Origin: Floricoccus tropicus
GTDB taxonomy: Bacteria > Bacillota > Bacilli > Lactobacillales > Streptococcaceae
Direction of reading: 5' to 3'
Length of the DNA: 64,000 bases
NCBI RefSeq assembly: GCF_001832905.1
Contig: NZ_MKIR01000024.1
Location: 124,001-188,000, forward strand
The translations under genes were made by a program, and so were the position numbers. Under the pieces are notes generated by a model. The model searched no databases, had not been told where the DNA came from, and worked only from the letters and a program-made list of their open reading frames with translations. This document shows positions 23,467 through 32,591 of the stretch, one piece after another. Position 1 is the first letter of the stretch, and the number at the start of each line of letters is the position of its first letter.

Positions 23467-25180
23467 TTTTCTTCAAAAACCATTACCAGTAGCTGACTGG
23501 GTTGAGAACTTTACTGAATGGGTAACAAATACCTTCTCAGGGTTCTTCTCTGTAATCCAATCAGGAGGACAATCATTAATTGATGGAGTAATTTCTGTCT
23601 TAAATTTTGTACCTCCTCTACTATTCATCGCTGTATTGACAGTTATTGCTTACTTCATTTCAAATAGAAAATGGGGTCTAACAAGTTTCACACTTATTGG
23701 TTTACTCTTTATTTACAACCAAGGACTTTGGACAGATTTAATGAGTACACTAACACTTGTCTTACTTGCTAGTTTATTATCAGTAATTATTGGTGTACCG
23801 CTAGGTATTTGGATGGCTAAAAGTGATTTAGCTCAAAAAATTATTTCACCAATCCTTGACTTTATGCAAACAATGCCAGGATTTGTATATCTAATTCCAG
23901 CCGTTGCTTTCTTCGGTATCGGTATGGTACCAGGGGTATTCGCATCAATAATCTTTGCTTTACCACCAACAGTTAGATTTACAAACTTGGGTATCAGACA
24001 GATTCCTGAGGAATTGGTTGAAGCATCAGATTCATTTGGTAGCACTCCTAGACAAAAATTATTTGGAATTGAGTTACCACTAGCTAAAAATACAATTTTA
24101 GCAGGTGTAAACCAAACTGTAATGCTTGCCCTTTCAATGGTAGTTATTGCATCAATGATTGGGGCTCCAGGTCTAGGTCGTGGCGTATTATCTGCTTTAC
24201 AAAGAGCTCAAGTTGGTAACGGATTTGTAAACGGACTTGCTCTAGTAATCCTTGCTATTATCATCGACCGCTTTACACAATATCTTAATAAACCAAAGCG
24301 TAAAGCTAAAACAGGTCAAAAATCACCTATGAAAAAATGGGTAATCCCAGCAGCAGTAGTTGCAGCACTTGCAGTAGGTATTGGATTCTTTGCTCTTGGT
24401 AACAAAGAAGATGATCAAAAAACAATAAATCTTGCATACGTTGAGTGGGATACAGAAGTTGCTTCAACGCACGTTCTTGGACAAGTCTTTAAGGACATGG
24501 GTTACAAAGTAACAATGACACCGCTAGATAATGCTATCATGTGGGAATCAATCTCAAAAGGTGAAGCAGATGCTACAGTTTCAGCATGGCTTCCAAATAC
24601 CCACAAAGCACAATATGAGCAATATAAAGATAGCCTTGATGATTTAGGTCCAAACCTCAAAGGAGCTAAACTTGGATTGGTAGTACCTTCTTATATGAAT
24701 GTGAACTCAATTGAAGATTTGAAAGGCGAAGCCAACAAAACAATCACAGGTATTGAGCCTGGAGCAGGTGTTATGAATGCCGCTGAAAAGACTCTAAAAT
24801 CTTATCCAAATTTATCAGATTGGAATCTTTTATCTTCATCATCAGGAGCAATGATAGTAGCTCTTGGTCAAGCGCTTAAGAACAAAGAAGAAATAGTAAT
24901 CACAGGTTGGACTCCGCACTGGATGTTTGCCAAATATGACCTTAAGTTCTTAGAAGATCCTAAGAAAACAATGGGAGACGATGAAAGTATCCATACAATC
25001 GCCCGTCTCGGACTTAAAGATGACAAAAAGGATGCCTATAAAATCCTTGGTAACTTTAAGTGGACAAAAGATGATATGGAATCTGTTATGTTAGAAATTA
25101 ACAACGGAACATCACCAGATCAAGCAGCGAAAAACTGGATTAAAAATAATTCAGATAAAGTAGCTGAGTGGACAAAGTAA
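23459..25180 (+). CDS. opuABC: Glycine betaine ABC transporter permease fused to substrate-binding protein (OpuABC/BusAB)
   Basis: 573 residues. The N-terminal 280 residues are the permease, with the coupling segment [20 protein letters not shown] near 190. A further membrane anchor near 298-315 leads to an extracellular OpuAC-type binding domain (about 320-573) beginning [20 protein letters not shown]. Trp residues such as those in TGWTPHWMF would cage the quaternary amine. The fused form is known from Lactococcus and relatives. GAGGAGGT precedes the ATG inside opuAA. Confidence 0.93.
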   Translation: MTNFLQKPLPVADWVENFTEWVTNTFSGFFSVIQSGGQSLIDGVISVLNFVPPLLFIAVLTVIAYFISNRKWGLTSFTLIGLLFIYNQGLWTDLMSTLTLVLLASLLSVIIGVPLGIWMAKSDLAQKIISPILDFMQTMPGFVYLIPAVAFFGIGMVPGVFASIIFALPPTVRFTNLGIRQIPEELVEASDSFGSTPRQKLFGIELPLAKNTILAGVNQTVMLALSMVVIASMIGAPGLGRGVLSALQRAQVGNGFVNGLALVILAIIIDRFTQYLNKPKRKAKTGQKSPMKKWVIPAAVVAALAVGIGFFALGNKEDDQKTINLAYVEWDTEVASTHVLGQVFKDMGYKVTMTPLDNAIMWESISKGEADATVSAWLPNTHKAQYEQYKDSLDDLGPNLKGAKLGLVVPSYMNVNSIEDLKGEANKTITGIEPGAGVMNAAEKTLKSYPNLSDWNLLSSSSGAMIVALGQALKNKEEIVITGWTPHWMFAKYDLKFLEDPKKTMGDDESIHTIARLGLKDDKKDAYKILGNFKWTKDDMESVMLEINNGTSPDQAAKNWIKNNSDKVAEWTK

Positions 25181-25244
25181 ACAATAAATAATCAGTTTTT
25201 TGCTAGACTATGTAAGAAAGTATCTAGCTAGAAATTGTTGATTA

Positions 25245-25278
25245 GCATCTGACTTAATTGCCAGATGCTTTTCTTTTT
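25245..25278 (+). terminator. Rho-independent terminator of the opuA operon
   Basis: GCATCTG (25245-25251) pairs with CAGATGC (25262-25268), followed by a T-rich tail. Confidence 0.75.
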
Positions 25279-25283
25279 AAGTA

Positions 25284-25292
25284 ATTACAACT
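25284..25292 (+). promoter_or_regulatory. Extended -10 promoter of the esterase gene
   Basis: TGCTATAAT, 33 bases before the chosen ATG at 25326. A start at 25305 would leave a leader of about six bases. Confidence 0.5.
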
Positions 25293-25325
25293 GTGCTATA
25301 ATTTATGAAAAGAAAGGGTGGTCAA

Positions 25326-26351
25326 ATGAAGAAAAAAATTGCAATTATTGTATCCGTTGCGGTAGCTGCCCTGTTATTAATATTTTTTATTTCTGTTGTA
25401 GTGACAATGCGCGTGTCTCCTAAGCCAACTGCTGTTGTCTTAAATAAGGCAGTTTTTAAGGAAAAAGGATCTATATCTGATAAAGATTCTCATGAAAAGA
25501 CAAAGGACCTTGTAGAAGCTAAATATAATTTGGAATATACATCTAGTCATAAAAACAACACCTTTGATGTTTATTATCCTAAAGAAATTAAAGATAAGGT
25601 ACCAGTTTTATTTTGGGTACATGGTGGTGGATACCTGGGTGGAGATAAGGAAATGGTCAAGGAATTTGCCAGTAAACTTGTAGCCCATAACCAAGTTGCA
25701 GTAGTTTCAATGAATTATGAGCTAGCACCAGACTCGCAATACCCTAATCAACTTATCCAACTTGATGAATTTTATAAATATATGGTTAAGAATCAAGATC
25801 AGTATAAGCATTTTGACTTTTCTAAGTTATTTTTTGGAGGTGATAGTGCTGGCGCACAAATTGCCCTTCAATATGGACTAGTAGAAACGAATAAAGAGTA
25901 TGCAGATAGTATGAAATTTGAGCAATCAATACCTAAAGGTCATATAAAAGGAATGATTTCGTATTGTGGACCTGTAAACTTAGTAAATTTAATTGGTCTT
26001 TATGGTGAGAATCAAGCAGCCACATATACTATTTCAAGTATTGCTTGGTCAATAATTGGAACAAGAGAATGGAAAACAAGCCCTCAAATAAAGGAAGGAA
26101 GTATTGCCGAGCATGTTACAGCAGACTATCCGCCAACTTATATAACTGATGGAAATTTCTATTCATTTGAAGATCAAGGAAAATCACTTGAAGGTAAATT
26201 AAAAAATTTAAAAGTTCCTGTGGAAACACTGTTTTTTGATGATACTAACGAGATGATATTCCATGAGTACCAATTTAATTACACGAAGCCAGCATCAGTT
26301 AAATGTTTTGAACAAACAGAAGGATTTATTAAGGAATTTTCAGATAAGTAA
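25326..26351 (+). CDS. Membrane-anchored alpha/beta hydrolase (esterase/lipase, HSL-like)
   Basis: 341 residues from the ATG at 25326, which has AAAGGGTGG upstream. A single membrane helix at about 5-27 anchors it outside the cell. The oxyanion motif is WVHGGGYLGG near residue 92 and the nucleophile motif GGDSAGAQ near 167, as in hormone-sensitive-lipase-like esterases. A C-terminal FHEYQF could supply the catalytic His. The lipid or ester substrate is unknown. An in-frame ATG at 25305 is less likely because of its position relative to the -10. Confidence 0.8.
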   Translation: MKKKIAIIVSVAVAALLLIFFISVVVTMRVSPKPTAVVLNKAVFKEKGSISDKDSHEKTKDLVEAKYNLEYTSSHKNNTFDVYYPKEIKDKVPVLFWVHGGGYLGGDKEMVKEFASKLVAHNQVAVVSMNYELAPDSQYPNQLIQLDEFYKYMVKNQDQYKHFDFSKLFFGGDSAGAQIALQYGLVETNKEYADSMKFEQSIPKGHIKGMISYCGPVNLVNLIGLYGENQAATYTISSIAWSIIGTREWKTSPQIKEGSIAEHVTADYPPTYITDGNFYSFEDQGKSLEGKLKNLKVPVETLFFDDTNEMIFHEYQFNYTKPASVKCFEQTEGFIKEFSDK

Positions 26352-26355
26352 AGCT

Positions 26356-26456
26356 GAAGTTTACAACAGAGTTTACGTTTAAATCACATAAATAGATTGG
26401 ATTTACATTGAATTTATGCCTTTATATGTAAAGGTTATGGTTTACAGCTCATCTTG
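26356..26456. promoter_or_regulatory. Cluster of TTTACA/TGTAAA half-sites
   Basis: About 100 bases contain GTTTACA, AGTTTACG, ATTTACA, ATGTAAA and GTTTACA. The same hexamers make up the WalR-like boxes at 12981 and 13877, but here the spacings differ from 11 bases, and one pair is inverted (TGTAAA-N8-TTTACA). It could be a regulatory region for the DUF1622 gene. Confidence 0.3.
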
Positions 26457-26528
26457 AAAAGATTTATTAAAATTTTTTGTTTTTTATAATTTATGATAAG
26501 ATGATTTATATATTTAAGGGAGCTTTTT

Positions 26529-26885
26529 ATGGATATTTACAAAATTTTAACCGATGCAATCTACCCAGTTTTTAAGATTTTTGTAGTCTTTTTAAATGTA
26601 GTTGCAGTTTTAATTCTTATGTATGGATCATTTTTAGGAATTAAAGAGTTTATTTCATCTAAAAGAAGCAAAATTTCAACAGATGAAGCAATATTATCTA
26701 ATCAACATATAAAAAATCATCTAGCAAGCTATATTTTACTTAGTTTGGAAGTTCTTATAGCTTCTGATATTATTGAATCCGTAGTCCATCCAACCTTACA
26801 GGATTTACTCAAATTAGGTTTCTTAGTAGTAATTAGAACAGCAATTTCATTCTTCTTAAATAAGGAAATTGAGGAAGAGTCATAA
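26529..26885 (+). CDS. DUF1622-family membrane protein
   Basis: 118 residues with two or three helices (about 12-36, 60-80, 90-105). LASYILLSLEVLIASDIIESVVHPT is the DUF1622 pattern. Function is unknown. AAGGGAG precedes the ATG. Confidence 0.75.
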   Translation: MDIYKILTDAIYPVFKIFVVFLNVVAVLILMYGSFLGIKEFISSKRSKISTDEAILSNQHIKNHLASYILLSLEVLIASDIIESVVHPTLQDLLKLGFLVVIRTAISFFLNKEIEEES

Positions 26886-26889
26886 TAAT

Positions 26890-26921
26890 AAAACCTTAGA
26901 TACTTTAGTATTTAAGGTTTT
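26890..26921. terminator. Bidirectional terminator between convergent genes
   Basis: AAAACCTTA pairs with TAAGGTTTT, with an inner ATACT/AGTAT pairing. Flanking A and T runs serve both directions. Confidence 0.7.
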
Positions 26922-26932
26922 ATTTAAACTTT

Positions 26933-27880
26933 CTATAATTTTGTATTCAAAAATGTTTTTACTGCTTCTGCAACTGCTTTAGGTTGGTCTATCCAAGGCA
27001 TGTGTCCGGCATCTTTAATCAGTTTAAATTGACCTATTGGAAATGATTTAGCGATTTTTTCCCCTTGTTCAATGCTGGCAAAAGTATCGTTTTCACCCCA
27101 GATTAATTGAATAGGAATAGAAATTGATTCTAATTCTTTTCCATTTATAGCATTTTCTGCTTTTGCATTAAATGTTTTAAGTAAACTCAAAGTAGACATT
27201 TGATAATTTGGTAGATTTTGAAAATAGTAGTAACATTCACTAAATTCTTGGGGCATTTTTTTAAGTGCTGTATCAGAAGTACCCATTCTTCTTAGTCCAT
27301 TAAGGGCTTGAGAACGTTTTTTTGGAACTAGTGCTTTAACAGCTATATTTCCTATAATTGGGAGTGTCATGGCCTTTAGAGGAAGTGGGATCTTCTCAAG
27401 CATAACGCGACCGGGATTGGCTATAAGGTTCATACTATGTATTCTTTCAGGATGTGACATAGCATACCAAAGAGACCAATGACAACCCATTGAATGTGCC
27501 ATGAAGTCAACCTTATCAAGTTCAAGTTTATCTAGCACTTCATCAATGATATTTACGACAAATTCTCTAATGTTATTGACTTTTTCATGGTTCATGCCAT
27601 CACTAAGCCCTCCGCCAGGGCGATTGAAGATAAAAAATTTATATCCATTGAGTTCTGATAATAGAGGAATAAAGGGAAACATATCTCCAGTATTTCCAGG
27701 CACTACAAATACTGGCTTACCTTCACCTATTTCGGAAACTCTAATCCTTAAACCATCTTTAAGAGTAAACCAGTGATCTATTTCTTTCAAATTATAGGCT
27801 TTTAGTAATGCAAGCTCTGCCATCTGAGCATTCTTAAATTTTTCACTATCATGGTTTAACTTTGGTTGTTCATATGTCAT
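26933..27880 (-). CDS. Alpha/beta hydrolase (proline-iminopeptidase/haloperoxidase-like)
   Basis: 315 residues. Oxyanion region VFVVPGNTGDMFPF, nucleophile elbow MAHSMGCHWSL, acid in LIWGENDTF and His in DAGHMPWID complete a standard catalytic triad. No signal peptide. I start at the ATG at 27880 because GGGAGG lies about ten bases upstream, inside the last codons of the preceding amidohydrolase gene. A longer reading to 27913 would start inside that gene without a ribosome site. The two genes are almost certainly co-transcribed and perhaps act on the same compound. Confidence 0.8.
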   Translation of the reverse strand: MTYEQPKLNHDSEKFKNAQMAELALLKAYNLKEIDHWFTLKDGLRIRVSEIGEGKPVFVVPGNTGDMFPFIPLLSELNGYKFFIFNRPGGGLSDGMNHEKVNNIREFVVNIIDEVLDKLELDKVDFMAHSMGCHWSLWYAMSHPERIHSMNLIANPGRVMLEKIPLPLKAMTLPIIGNIAVKALVPKKRSQALNGLRRMGTSDTALKKMPQEFSECYYYFQNLPNYQMSTLSLLKTFNAKAENAINGKELESISIPIQLIWGENDTFASIEQGEKIAKSFPIGQFKLIKDAGHMPWIDQPKAVAEAVKTFLNTKL

Positions 27881-27881
27881 A

Positions 27882-28841
27882 TTAAAATTTTCCTCCCAGT
27901 AATTTTTCAGCATTTTTATAGAAAATATCTTGTTTTTCTATCTCTGTTATTAGTTTTGTCTCCTCTAACTGTTGGGCTAGGCCATCAATCACATGAATTG
28001 GTGTGTATGGAAAGTCTGATCCATATAGAAAATGGTCAGAACTTGTGATTTGTAGTAATGTAGGTAATTGATAAGGTAACACCATACCTGCCAAATCAAA
28101 GTATATATTTTGGTTATTCATAATTTGTAGTAAATTATCAGGAGAATAAATTTCATTCTTAGAAAGAAATTTATTCCCTTCAGATATTCTTTGAGCAATT
28201 ATTGGTATAAGAGCTCCTGCATGAGGAATAATCCAAATAATATTAGGATATTTAGTGAATATATTAGACTCAGCCATGTTAGCTAGAGTTCTTGTAGTAT
28301 CAAAGAAAAATTCCATTAGGGGAGTTTTTATATTTTTTCCTGCTTCAATATTTTGTTCGTATGGTTCAGTGGGATGGATAAAAGCCAGTGACTTTATGTC
28401 GTTAAGTTTTTGCATTACTGGATTTAATTTTTCATTACCTAAGTACTGTCCTTTACTATTTGTTGGGAAAGAAAATCCAATTACTTCATTCTTCAAATTA
28501 TCTATAGTAGTTAAACTTTCATTGATATAAGGAAGAGGTAAACTTGCAACATAGGAAAAATCATTTGAGTGATTTTTTACTAAGTTTAAGCCTTCCTTAT
28601 TTATCTCACTAATAAGCTTTAAACATTCATTCTTAGTAGCATGACTAGGGTGAGGACTTGAAAGACTTATTATTGAATGAGTAATATTTTCTTCTTCCAT
28701 CAAATTAAGGTGATCTTCTACTGTCCATTCGGGAGTTTTAACTCCATCTGCCAGATCATTGAAATTGTCTTTTAAAAAATTTTTATAGGCTTTTGGAATA
28801 AAGTGTGTGTGAAAATCTATTTTTTTAACTTTTGCTAGCAT
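27882..28841 (-). CDS. Amidohydrolase-family protein (ACMSD/resorcylate-decarboxylase-like)
   Basis: 319 residues. The metal-binding FHTHFIP near residue 10 and a C-terminal YGSDFPYTP are typical of the branch containing aminocarboxymuconate-semialdehyde decarboxylase and gamma-resorcylate decarboxylase. WIIPHAGALIP near 215 provides another metal-binding His. Members decarboxylate or hydrolyse small aromatic or muconate acids. It forms an operon with the downstream hydrolase and faces a TetR gene, so a catabolic or detoxifying role under that repressor is a fair inference. Confidence 0.8.
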   Translation of the reverse strand: MLAKVKKIDFHTHFIPKAYKNFLKDNFNDLADGVKTPEWTVEDHLNLMEEENITHSIISLSSPHPSHATKNECLKLISEINKEGLNLVKNHSNDFSYVASLPLPYINESLTTIDNLKNEVIGFSFPTNSKGQYLGNEKLNPVMQKLNDIKSLAFIHPTEPYEQNIEAGKNIKTPLMEFFFDTTRTLANMAESNIFTKYPNIIWIIPHAGALIPIIAQRISEGNKFLSKNEIYSPDNLLQIMNNQNIYFDLAGMVLPYQLPTLLQITSSDHFLYGSDFPYTPIHVIDGLAQQLEETKLITEIEKQDIFYKNAEKLLGGKF

Positions 28842-28924
28842 TGTTATCTCCTTTGTTGTATTTATAAGTTAATTATATTGAAAGAGATATGGAAAAATAA
28901 GGTACAAAATTTCTAATAGTGTTT

Positions 28925-28937
28925 CATATTTAATATG
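28925..28937. promoter_or_regulatory. Candidate TetR operator in divergent promoter region
   Basis: CATATT-T-AATATG is a perfect 6+6 inverted repeat in the 157-base gap between the amidohydrolase and TetR genes. AT-rich palindromes also arise by chance. Confidence 0.35.
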
Positions 28938-28998
28938 TTGAAGTGGCCAATTATATATGTTAGATTTAATTTAATGAAAACCAATGAGGGTGTATAAT

Positions 28999-29574
28999 AT
29001 GCAAAAAAAATTACCATCTAGTAAGGAAAAGCTTTTGGAAGCCTTGAGCCATCAATTAACCTATAGACCTATAGAAGAAATTAAGGTTTCTGAATTAATT
29101 AATGAAGCAAAAATAAGTCGTTCAACATTTTATCGTTTATTTGAAACTAAGGAAATATTTTTTGATTGGGTTTTACACTATTATTTAGAGGGGCTTTCAA
29201 CGACGACAAAATCCAATAGTGAAAATTCACAAGAATTTTATTATAATTATCTTACATACATTGACCAAAATTCTATATATTTTAAAGTTTTTAATAATAG
29301 TAATATGTGGCCGCAGTTTAATAGTGAAATGTATAGAATAGGGATTGATATTTATAAAGATTTTATTTTTTCTCAAACCTATGATAAAAAACTTAGTATT
29401 TTTGTTAGCAATTATATAGTAAATGCACATATCGGTGTGGTGATGGAATGGTTAAGACAAGAAAAAATGGAAAGACCTGAACAATTATCTAAATTATTGG
29501 TTGAGTTGACAAGTTCAGCTTTAACAAGTCAAGGTATTGAAATGGAAAATATGTTTGAGAACAGAATTAAATGA
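28999..29574 (+). CDS. TetR/AcrR-family regulator
   Basis: 191 residues from the ATG at 28999, with GAGGGTG at 28986 upstream; an ATG at 28984 lies before the ribosome site. The HTH is ELINEAKISRSTFYRLFETKEIFF near residues 30-53. The C-terminal ligand domain resembles the TetR_C_7 type. It is divergent from the amidohydrolase-hydrolase operon, its likely target. Confidence 0.85.
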   Translation: MQKKLPSSKEKLLEALSHQLTYRPIEEIKVSELINEAKISRSTFYRLFETKEIFFDWVLHYYLEGLSTTTKSNSENSQEFYYNYLTYIDQNSIYFKVFNNSNMWPQFNSEMYRIGIDIYKDFIFSQTYDKKLSIFVSNYIVNAHIGVVMEWLRQEKMERPEQLSKLLVELTSSALTSQGIEMENMFENRIK

Positions 29575-29657
29575 TTCTGAATACTAAGTAGTAATATGGT
29601 TTTTTTCTTAATTAATTTTTTTTATATCCCTATTAAATTTTTATAACCCATATTTTA

Positions 29658-29685
29658 TTGACTTAAGTTTGTATTGTTATAAAAT
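29658..29685 (+). promoter_or_regulatory. Promoter of the T-box-controlled met operon
   Basis: TTGACT at 29658-29663 and TAAAAT at 29680-29685 with a 16-base spacer; TATAAA at 29678 is an alternative -10. Confidence 0.55.
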
Positions 29686-29699
29686 GAATCTCAAACAAA

Positions 29700-29970
29700 A
29701 CGCATGGAAAAAGAGAGTAAGTTTGAAATTCTTTTAAAGAGAGTATCCGTTGGTGAGAGGGAGCAAAGTAATACAAACTGAAAATGACTTTAGAGCGGTT
29801 GTCTATTTATATATAGCAAACGAATCTTCCCCGTTAAAGGAAGACCATACAAATCTTGTGTGGACTGAGATAATCTATCTATTTTTACTGGCATTAAAAT
29901 AGATAAATTGTGAACTAAGGTGGTACCATGTGTCGCAGCATCCTTAGAGAGAAATCTCTAAGGATTTTTT
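29700..29970 (+). ncRNA. T-box riboswitch, methionine type (specifier AUG)
   Basis: The T-box AAGGTGGTACC is at about 29917-29927 and is followed by a terminator. Stem I shows AGTA at 29715 on the 5' side; AAGTTTG and CAAACT pair, and on the 3' side GAAA-ATG-A puts the specifier codon AUG at 29784-29786. That fits uncharged initiator/elongator tRNA-Met as ligand and methionine genes downstream. It accounts for most of the 516-base gap before metY. Confidence 0.88.
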
Positions 29971-29971
29971 G
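29940..29971 (+). terminator. T-box regulated terminator
   Basis: Perfect 11-bp stem (29940-29950 with 29955-29965), GAAA loop, T run. The 5' arm can pair instead with the T-box region to form the antiterminator. Confidence 0.88.
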
Positions 29972-30090
29972 TATAGTTTTTGGAAATTCAAAAAGCTGTA
30001 CCAGATAAAGGAGGTTAGTCAAAAAGAATAATGGAAGTTGAGATGTGTAGTAGAAGTGGATAAATAATAAATTAAGGAGAAATAAAATAT

Positions 30091-31365
30091 ATGACTGAAC
30101 AGGCATTTGAAACTATTCAATTACATGGTGGACAAAAAGTAGACAAGGAAACAGGAAGTCGAGCAGTACCAATTTATCAAACAACATCCTATGTTTTTGA
30201 TGATGCAGATCATGCGGCAGCTCGTTTTGGTTTAGCTGATGCTGGTAATATCTATACTAGAATTACTAATCCAACAACTGATGTTTTAGAGCAAAGACTT
30301 GCTTTACTGGAAGGTGGTGTAGGTGCACTTGCTACTGCATCAGGATCAGCAGCTATCACATATGCCATTCAAAATATTGCCTCAGCAGGAGATCATGTTG
30401 TTTCAGCAAGTACTATTTATGGTGGAACATATAATCTTTTTGCCCATACATTACCTCAATTTGGTATTGAGACAAGTTTCGTGGATGCAAGTGACCCAGA
30501 AAATTTCCGTCAGGCTATTCAAGAAAATACAAAAGCAATTTTCGTTGAGTCCTTAGGAAATCCAGATACTACCATTGTTGAATTGGATAAGATAGCAGAA
30601 ATTGCTCATGAAGCAGGTATTCCAGTAATTGTGGATAATACCTTTGCGACAGCATATCTTTTCAAACCATTTGAATATGGAGCAGATATAGTTGTTTATT
30701 CTACAACGAAATTTATTGGAGGACATGGTGTTGCCCTAGGTGGAGCAATCATTGACTCCGGTAAATTTGATTGGACTAATGGTAAGTTTCCAAGCTTAGT
30801 AGAGCCTGATGATAGTTATCATGGGATATCATGGACGGATGCAACTGGTCCTGCAGCATATATTACACGAGCAAGGACAATTTTATTAAGGGATACCGGA
30901 GCCACTATCTCCCCGTTTAACTCTTGGTTAACGCTTTTAGGTCTTGAAACCTTATCACTTAGACTTGAGAGACATGTTGAGAATGCTCAAAAGGTTGCGG
31001 AATATCTTGAAAACCATCCTAAAGTATCATGGGTATCTTATCCAGGTCTTGAATCGAGTAAATATCACGATTTAGCTGAGAAATATTTTCCTAAAGGAAC
31101 GAGCTCGGTCTTTACCTTTGGTTTGAAGGACGGGGCAGAGGCAGGTAAGGAGTTAATTAACAATGTTAAACTCTTCTCGCTTTTAGCAAATGTTGGCGAT
31201 GCTAAGTCGCTCATTATTCATCCGGCATCGACGACTCATTCACAATTAAACGAGGAACAGTTGGCAGAAGCTGGAATTAAACCTGAGACAATTCGCTTAT
31301 CTGTTGGAATTGAGAACGTAGACGATATTATAGCGGATTTAAGTCAAGCTTTAGATGCAATATAA
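30091..31365 (+). CDS. metY: O-acetylhomoserine sulfhydrylase (homocysteine synthase)
   Basis: 424 residues, the usual length. It is a PLP enzyme of the Cys/Met metabolism family that makes homocysteine from O-acetylhomoserine and sulfide. [25 protein letters not shown] at the start and [13 protein letters not shown] near residue 205, with the PLP-binding Lys, are characteristic. [17 protein letters not shown] near 370 is also typical. It is first in a T-box(Met) operon with metA, whose predicted acetyl specificity supplies the right substrate. GGAG precedes the ATG. Confidence 0.92.
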   Translation: MTEQAFETIQLHGGQKVDKETGSRAVPIYQTTSYVFDDADHAAARFGLADAGNIYTRITNPTTDVLEQRLALLEGGVGALATASGSAAITYAIQNIASAGDHVVSASTIYGGTYNLFAHTLPQFGIETSFVDASDPENFRQAIQENTKAIFVESLGNPDTTIVELDKIAEIAHEAGIPVIVDNTFATAYLFKPFEYGADIVVYSTTKFIGGHGVALGGAIIDSGKFDWTNGKFPSLVEPDDSYHGISWTDATGPAAYITRARTILLRDTGATISPFNSWLTLLGLETLSLRLERHVENAQKVAEYLENHPKVSWVSYPGLESSKYHDLAEKYFPKGTSSVFTFGLKDGAEAGKELINNVKLFSLLANVGDAKSLIIHPASTTHSQLNEEQLAEAGIKPETIRLSVGIENVDDIIADLSQALDAI

Positions 31366-31378
31366 GAGGAAGTGAAAT

Positions 31379-32533
31379 ATGAAGCAAAATGAAGATAAAA
31401 TATACGATCTAGCTGTTTTAGGTTGTGGATCAGTTGGTTCTGCAGTTGGTTACTATGCTAGTAGAAAGGGGGCTTCGATCCTTGAAATTGATAGCTATCA
31501 ACCACCTCATGACTTTGGCACACATCATGGGCAAACGAGAATAATTCGCCATGCATACGGTGAAGGTGACAAATATGTTCCTCTTCTTCTAGAAGCCCAA
31601 AGTCTTTGGGAGGAATTACAGGATCAAACTGAGGAAAAATTTCTTCATCAAGTTGGAATAGTAAACATCGCTCCTCAAGAGTCAGATTTTTATAAAAATA
31701 TTCTTTCAAGTGCTGAAAAATATAGGTTACCAATAGATATTTTGACAGCCGTGGAACTGAATGAAAGATTCCATACTTGGAATTTTGATGATGACTACAA
31801 GGCGATTTATGAAAAAAATGCAGGTTATTTAAGGACAGATATTATTATTAAAGAATATCTTGAGAAAGCTAAGGAATACGGAGCAACCCAGGCTTTTAAT
31901 CAACAAGTTTCTCAGATAATTAATGAGCCAGATTATATTAGAATAATCACTGATAATGCTGAATATAAGGCAAGAAAACTTGTAGTATCAGCAGGTTCTT
32001 GGGTGAAAAGTCTATATCCTGATCTGCCCATCCAGCCTGTAAGAAAAACATTCCATTGGTTTGAAGCCGAGTATGAAAACCTTCTAGAGACAAAAGGTTT
32101 TCCATGTTTTACTGTCAATCTTAAATCAAATGAAACATACTATGGCTTCCCAGGATCTGACAACTTAATTAAAATAGGTCGTCATGATGGCGGACAAGAT
32201 ATTTCAAATTATCAAGAGCAATATGAATATGATGATGATAAAGATGCAAAGGAAGTTGAAAATCTTCTAGGTACTTATTTGATAGGTACTGGGAAACTTG
32301 ATTTTGGTAAGACTTGTTCATACGACATGTCACCTGATGAAGATTTTATTATTGACTGGCTAGATGATCGAACACAAATTGTTACAGGTCTAAGCGGTCA
32401 TGGATTCAAGTTTGTTTCAGTACTTGGACACATATTAGCTAATCGTGCTCTAGGAAAAGAAGAAACAAATCTTGATTTAAGTCCATTTGCACTAGATCGT
32501 TTTACTAAAATTACAGAAAAAGTTAAAGATTAA
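31379..32533 (+). CDS. N-methyl-L-tryptophan oxidase/monomeric sarcosine oxidase-like flavoenzyme
   Basis: 384 residues. The FAD-binding dinucleotide fold is at VLGCGSVGSAVGYYASRKG near residue 14. THHGQTRIIRHAYGEGDKYVPL near 50 and CSYDMSPDEDFIIDWL near 320 match the SolA/MSOX family; the Cys in the latter is the position that binds FAD covalently. Such enzymes demethylate N-methyl amino acids, giving formaldehyde and hydrogen peroxide. It lies 13 bases after metY and ahead of metA, an uncommon partner for methionine genes; its formaldehyde could feed one-carbon pools, which is speculation. Confidence 0.82.
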   Translation: MKQNEDKIYDLAVLGCGSVGSAVGYYASRKGASILEIDSYQPPHDFGTHHGQTRIIRHAYGEGDKYVPLLLEAQSLWEELQDQTEEKFLHQVGIVNIAPQESDFYKNILSSAEKYRLPIDILTAVELNERFHTWNFDDDYKAIYEKNAGYLRTDIIIKEYLEKAKEYGATQAFNQQVSQIINEPDYIRIITDNAEYKARKLVVSAGSWVKSLYPDLPIQPVRKTFHWFEAEYENLLETKGFPCFTVNLKSNETYYGFPGSDNLIKIGRHDGGQDISNYQEQYEYDDDKDAKEVENLLGTYLIGTGKLDFGKTCSYDMSPDEDFIIDWLDDRTQIVTGLSGHGFKFVSVLGHILANRALGKEETNLDLSPFALDRFTKITEKVKD

Positions 32534-32591
32534 TAACTAAAAAATAGCTTCCAGTTATTTTGGGTAATTAAAAAAGATAAGGAGGTGAATA

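Noticed and set aside
26356-26374. GTTTACAACAGAGTTTACG as a WalR box
   Set aside because: The half-sites are 12 bases apart, not 11; kept only as part of a motif cluster.
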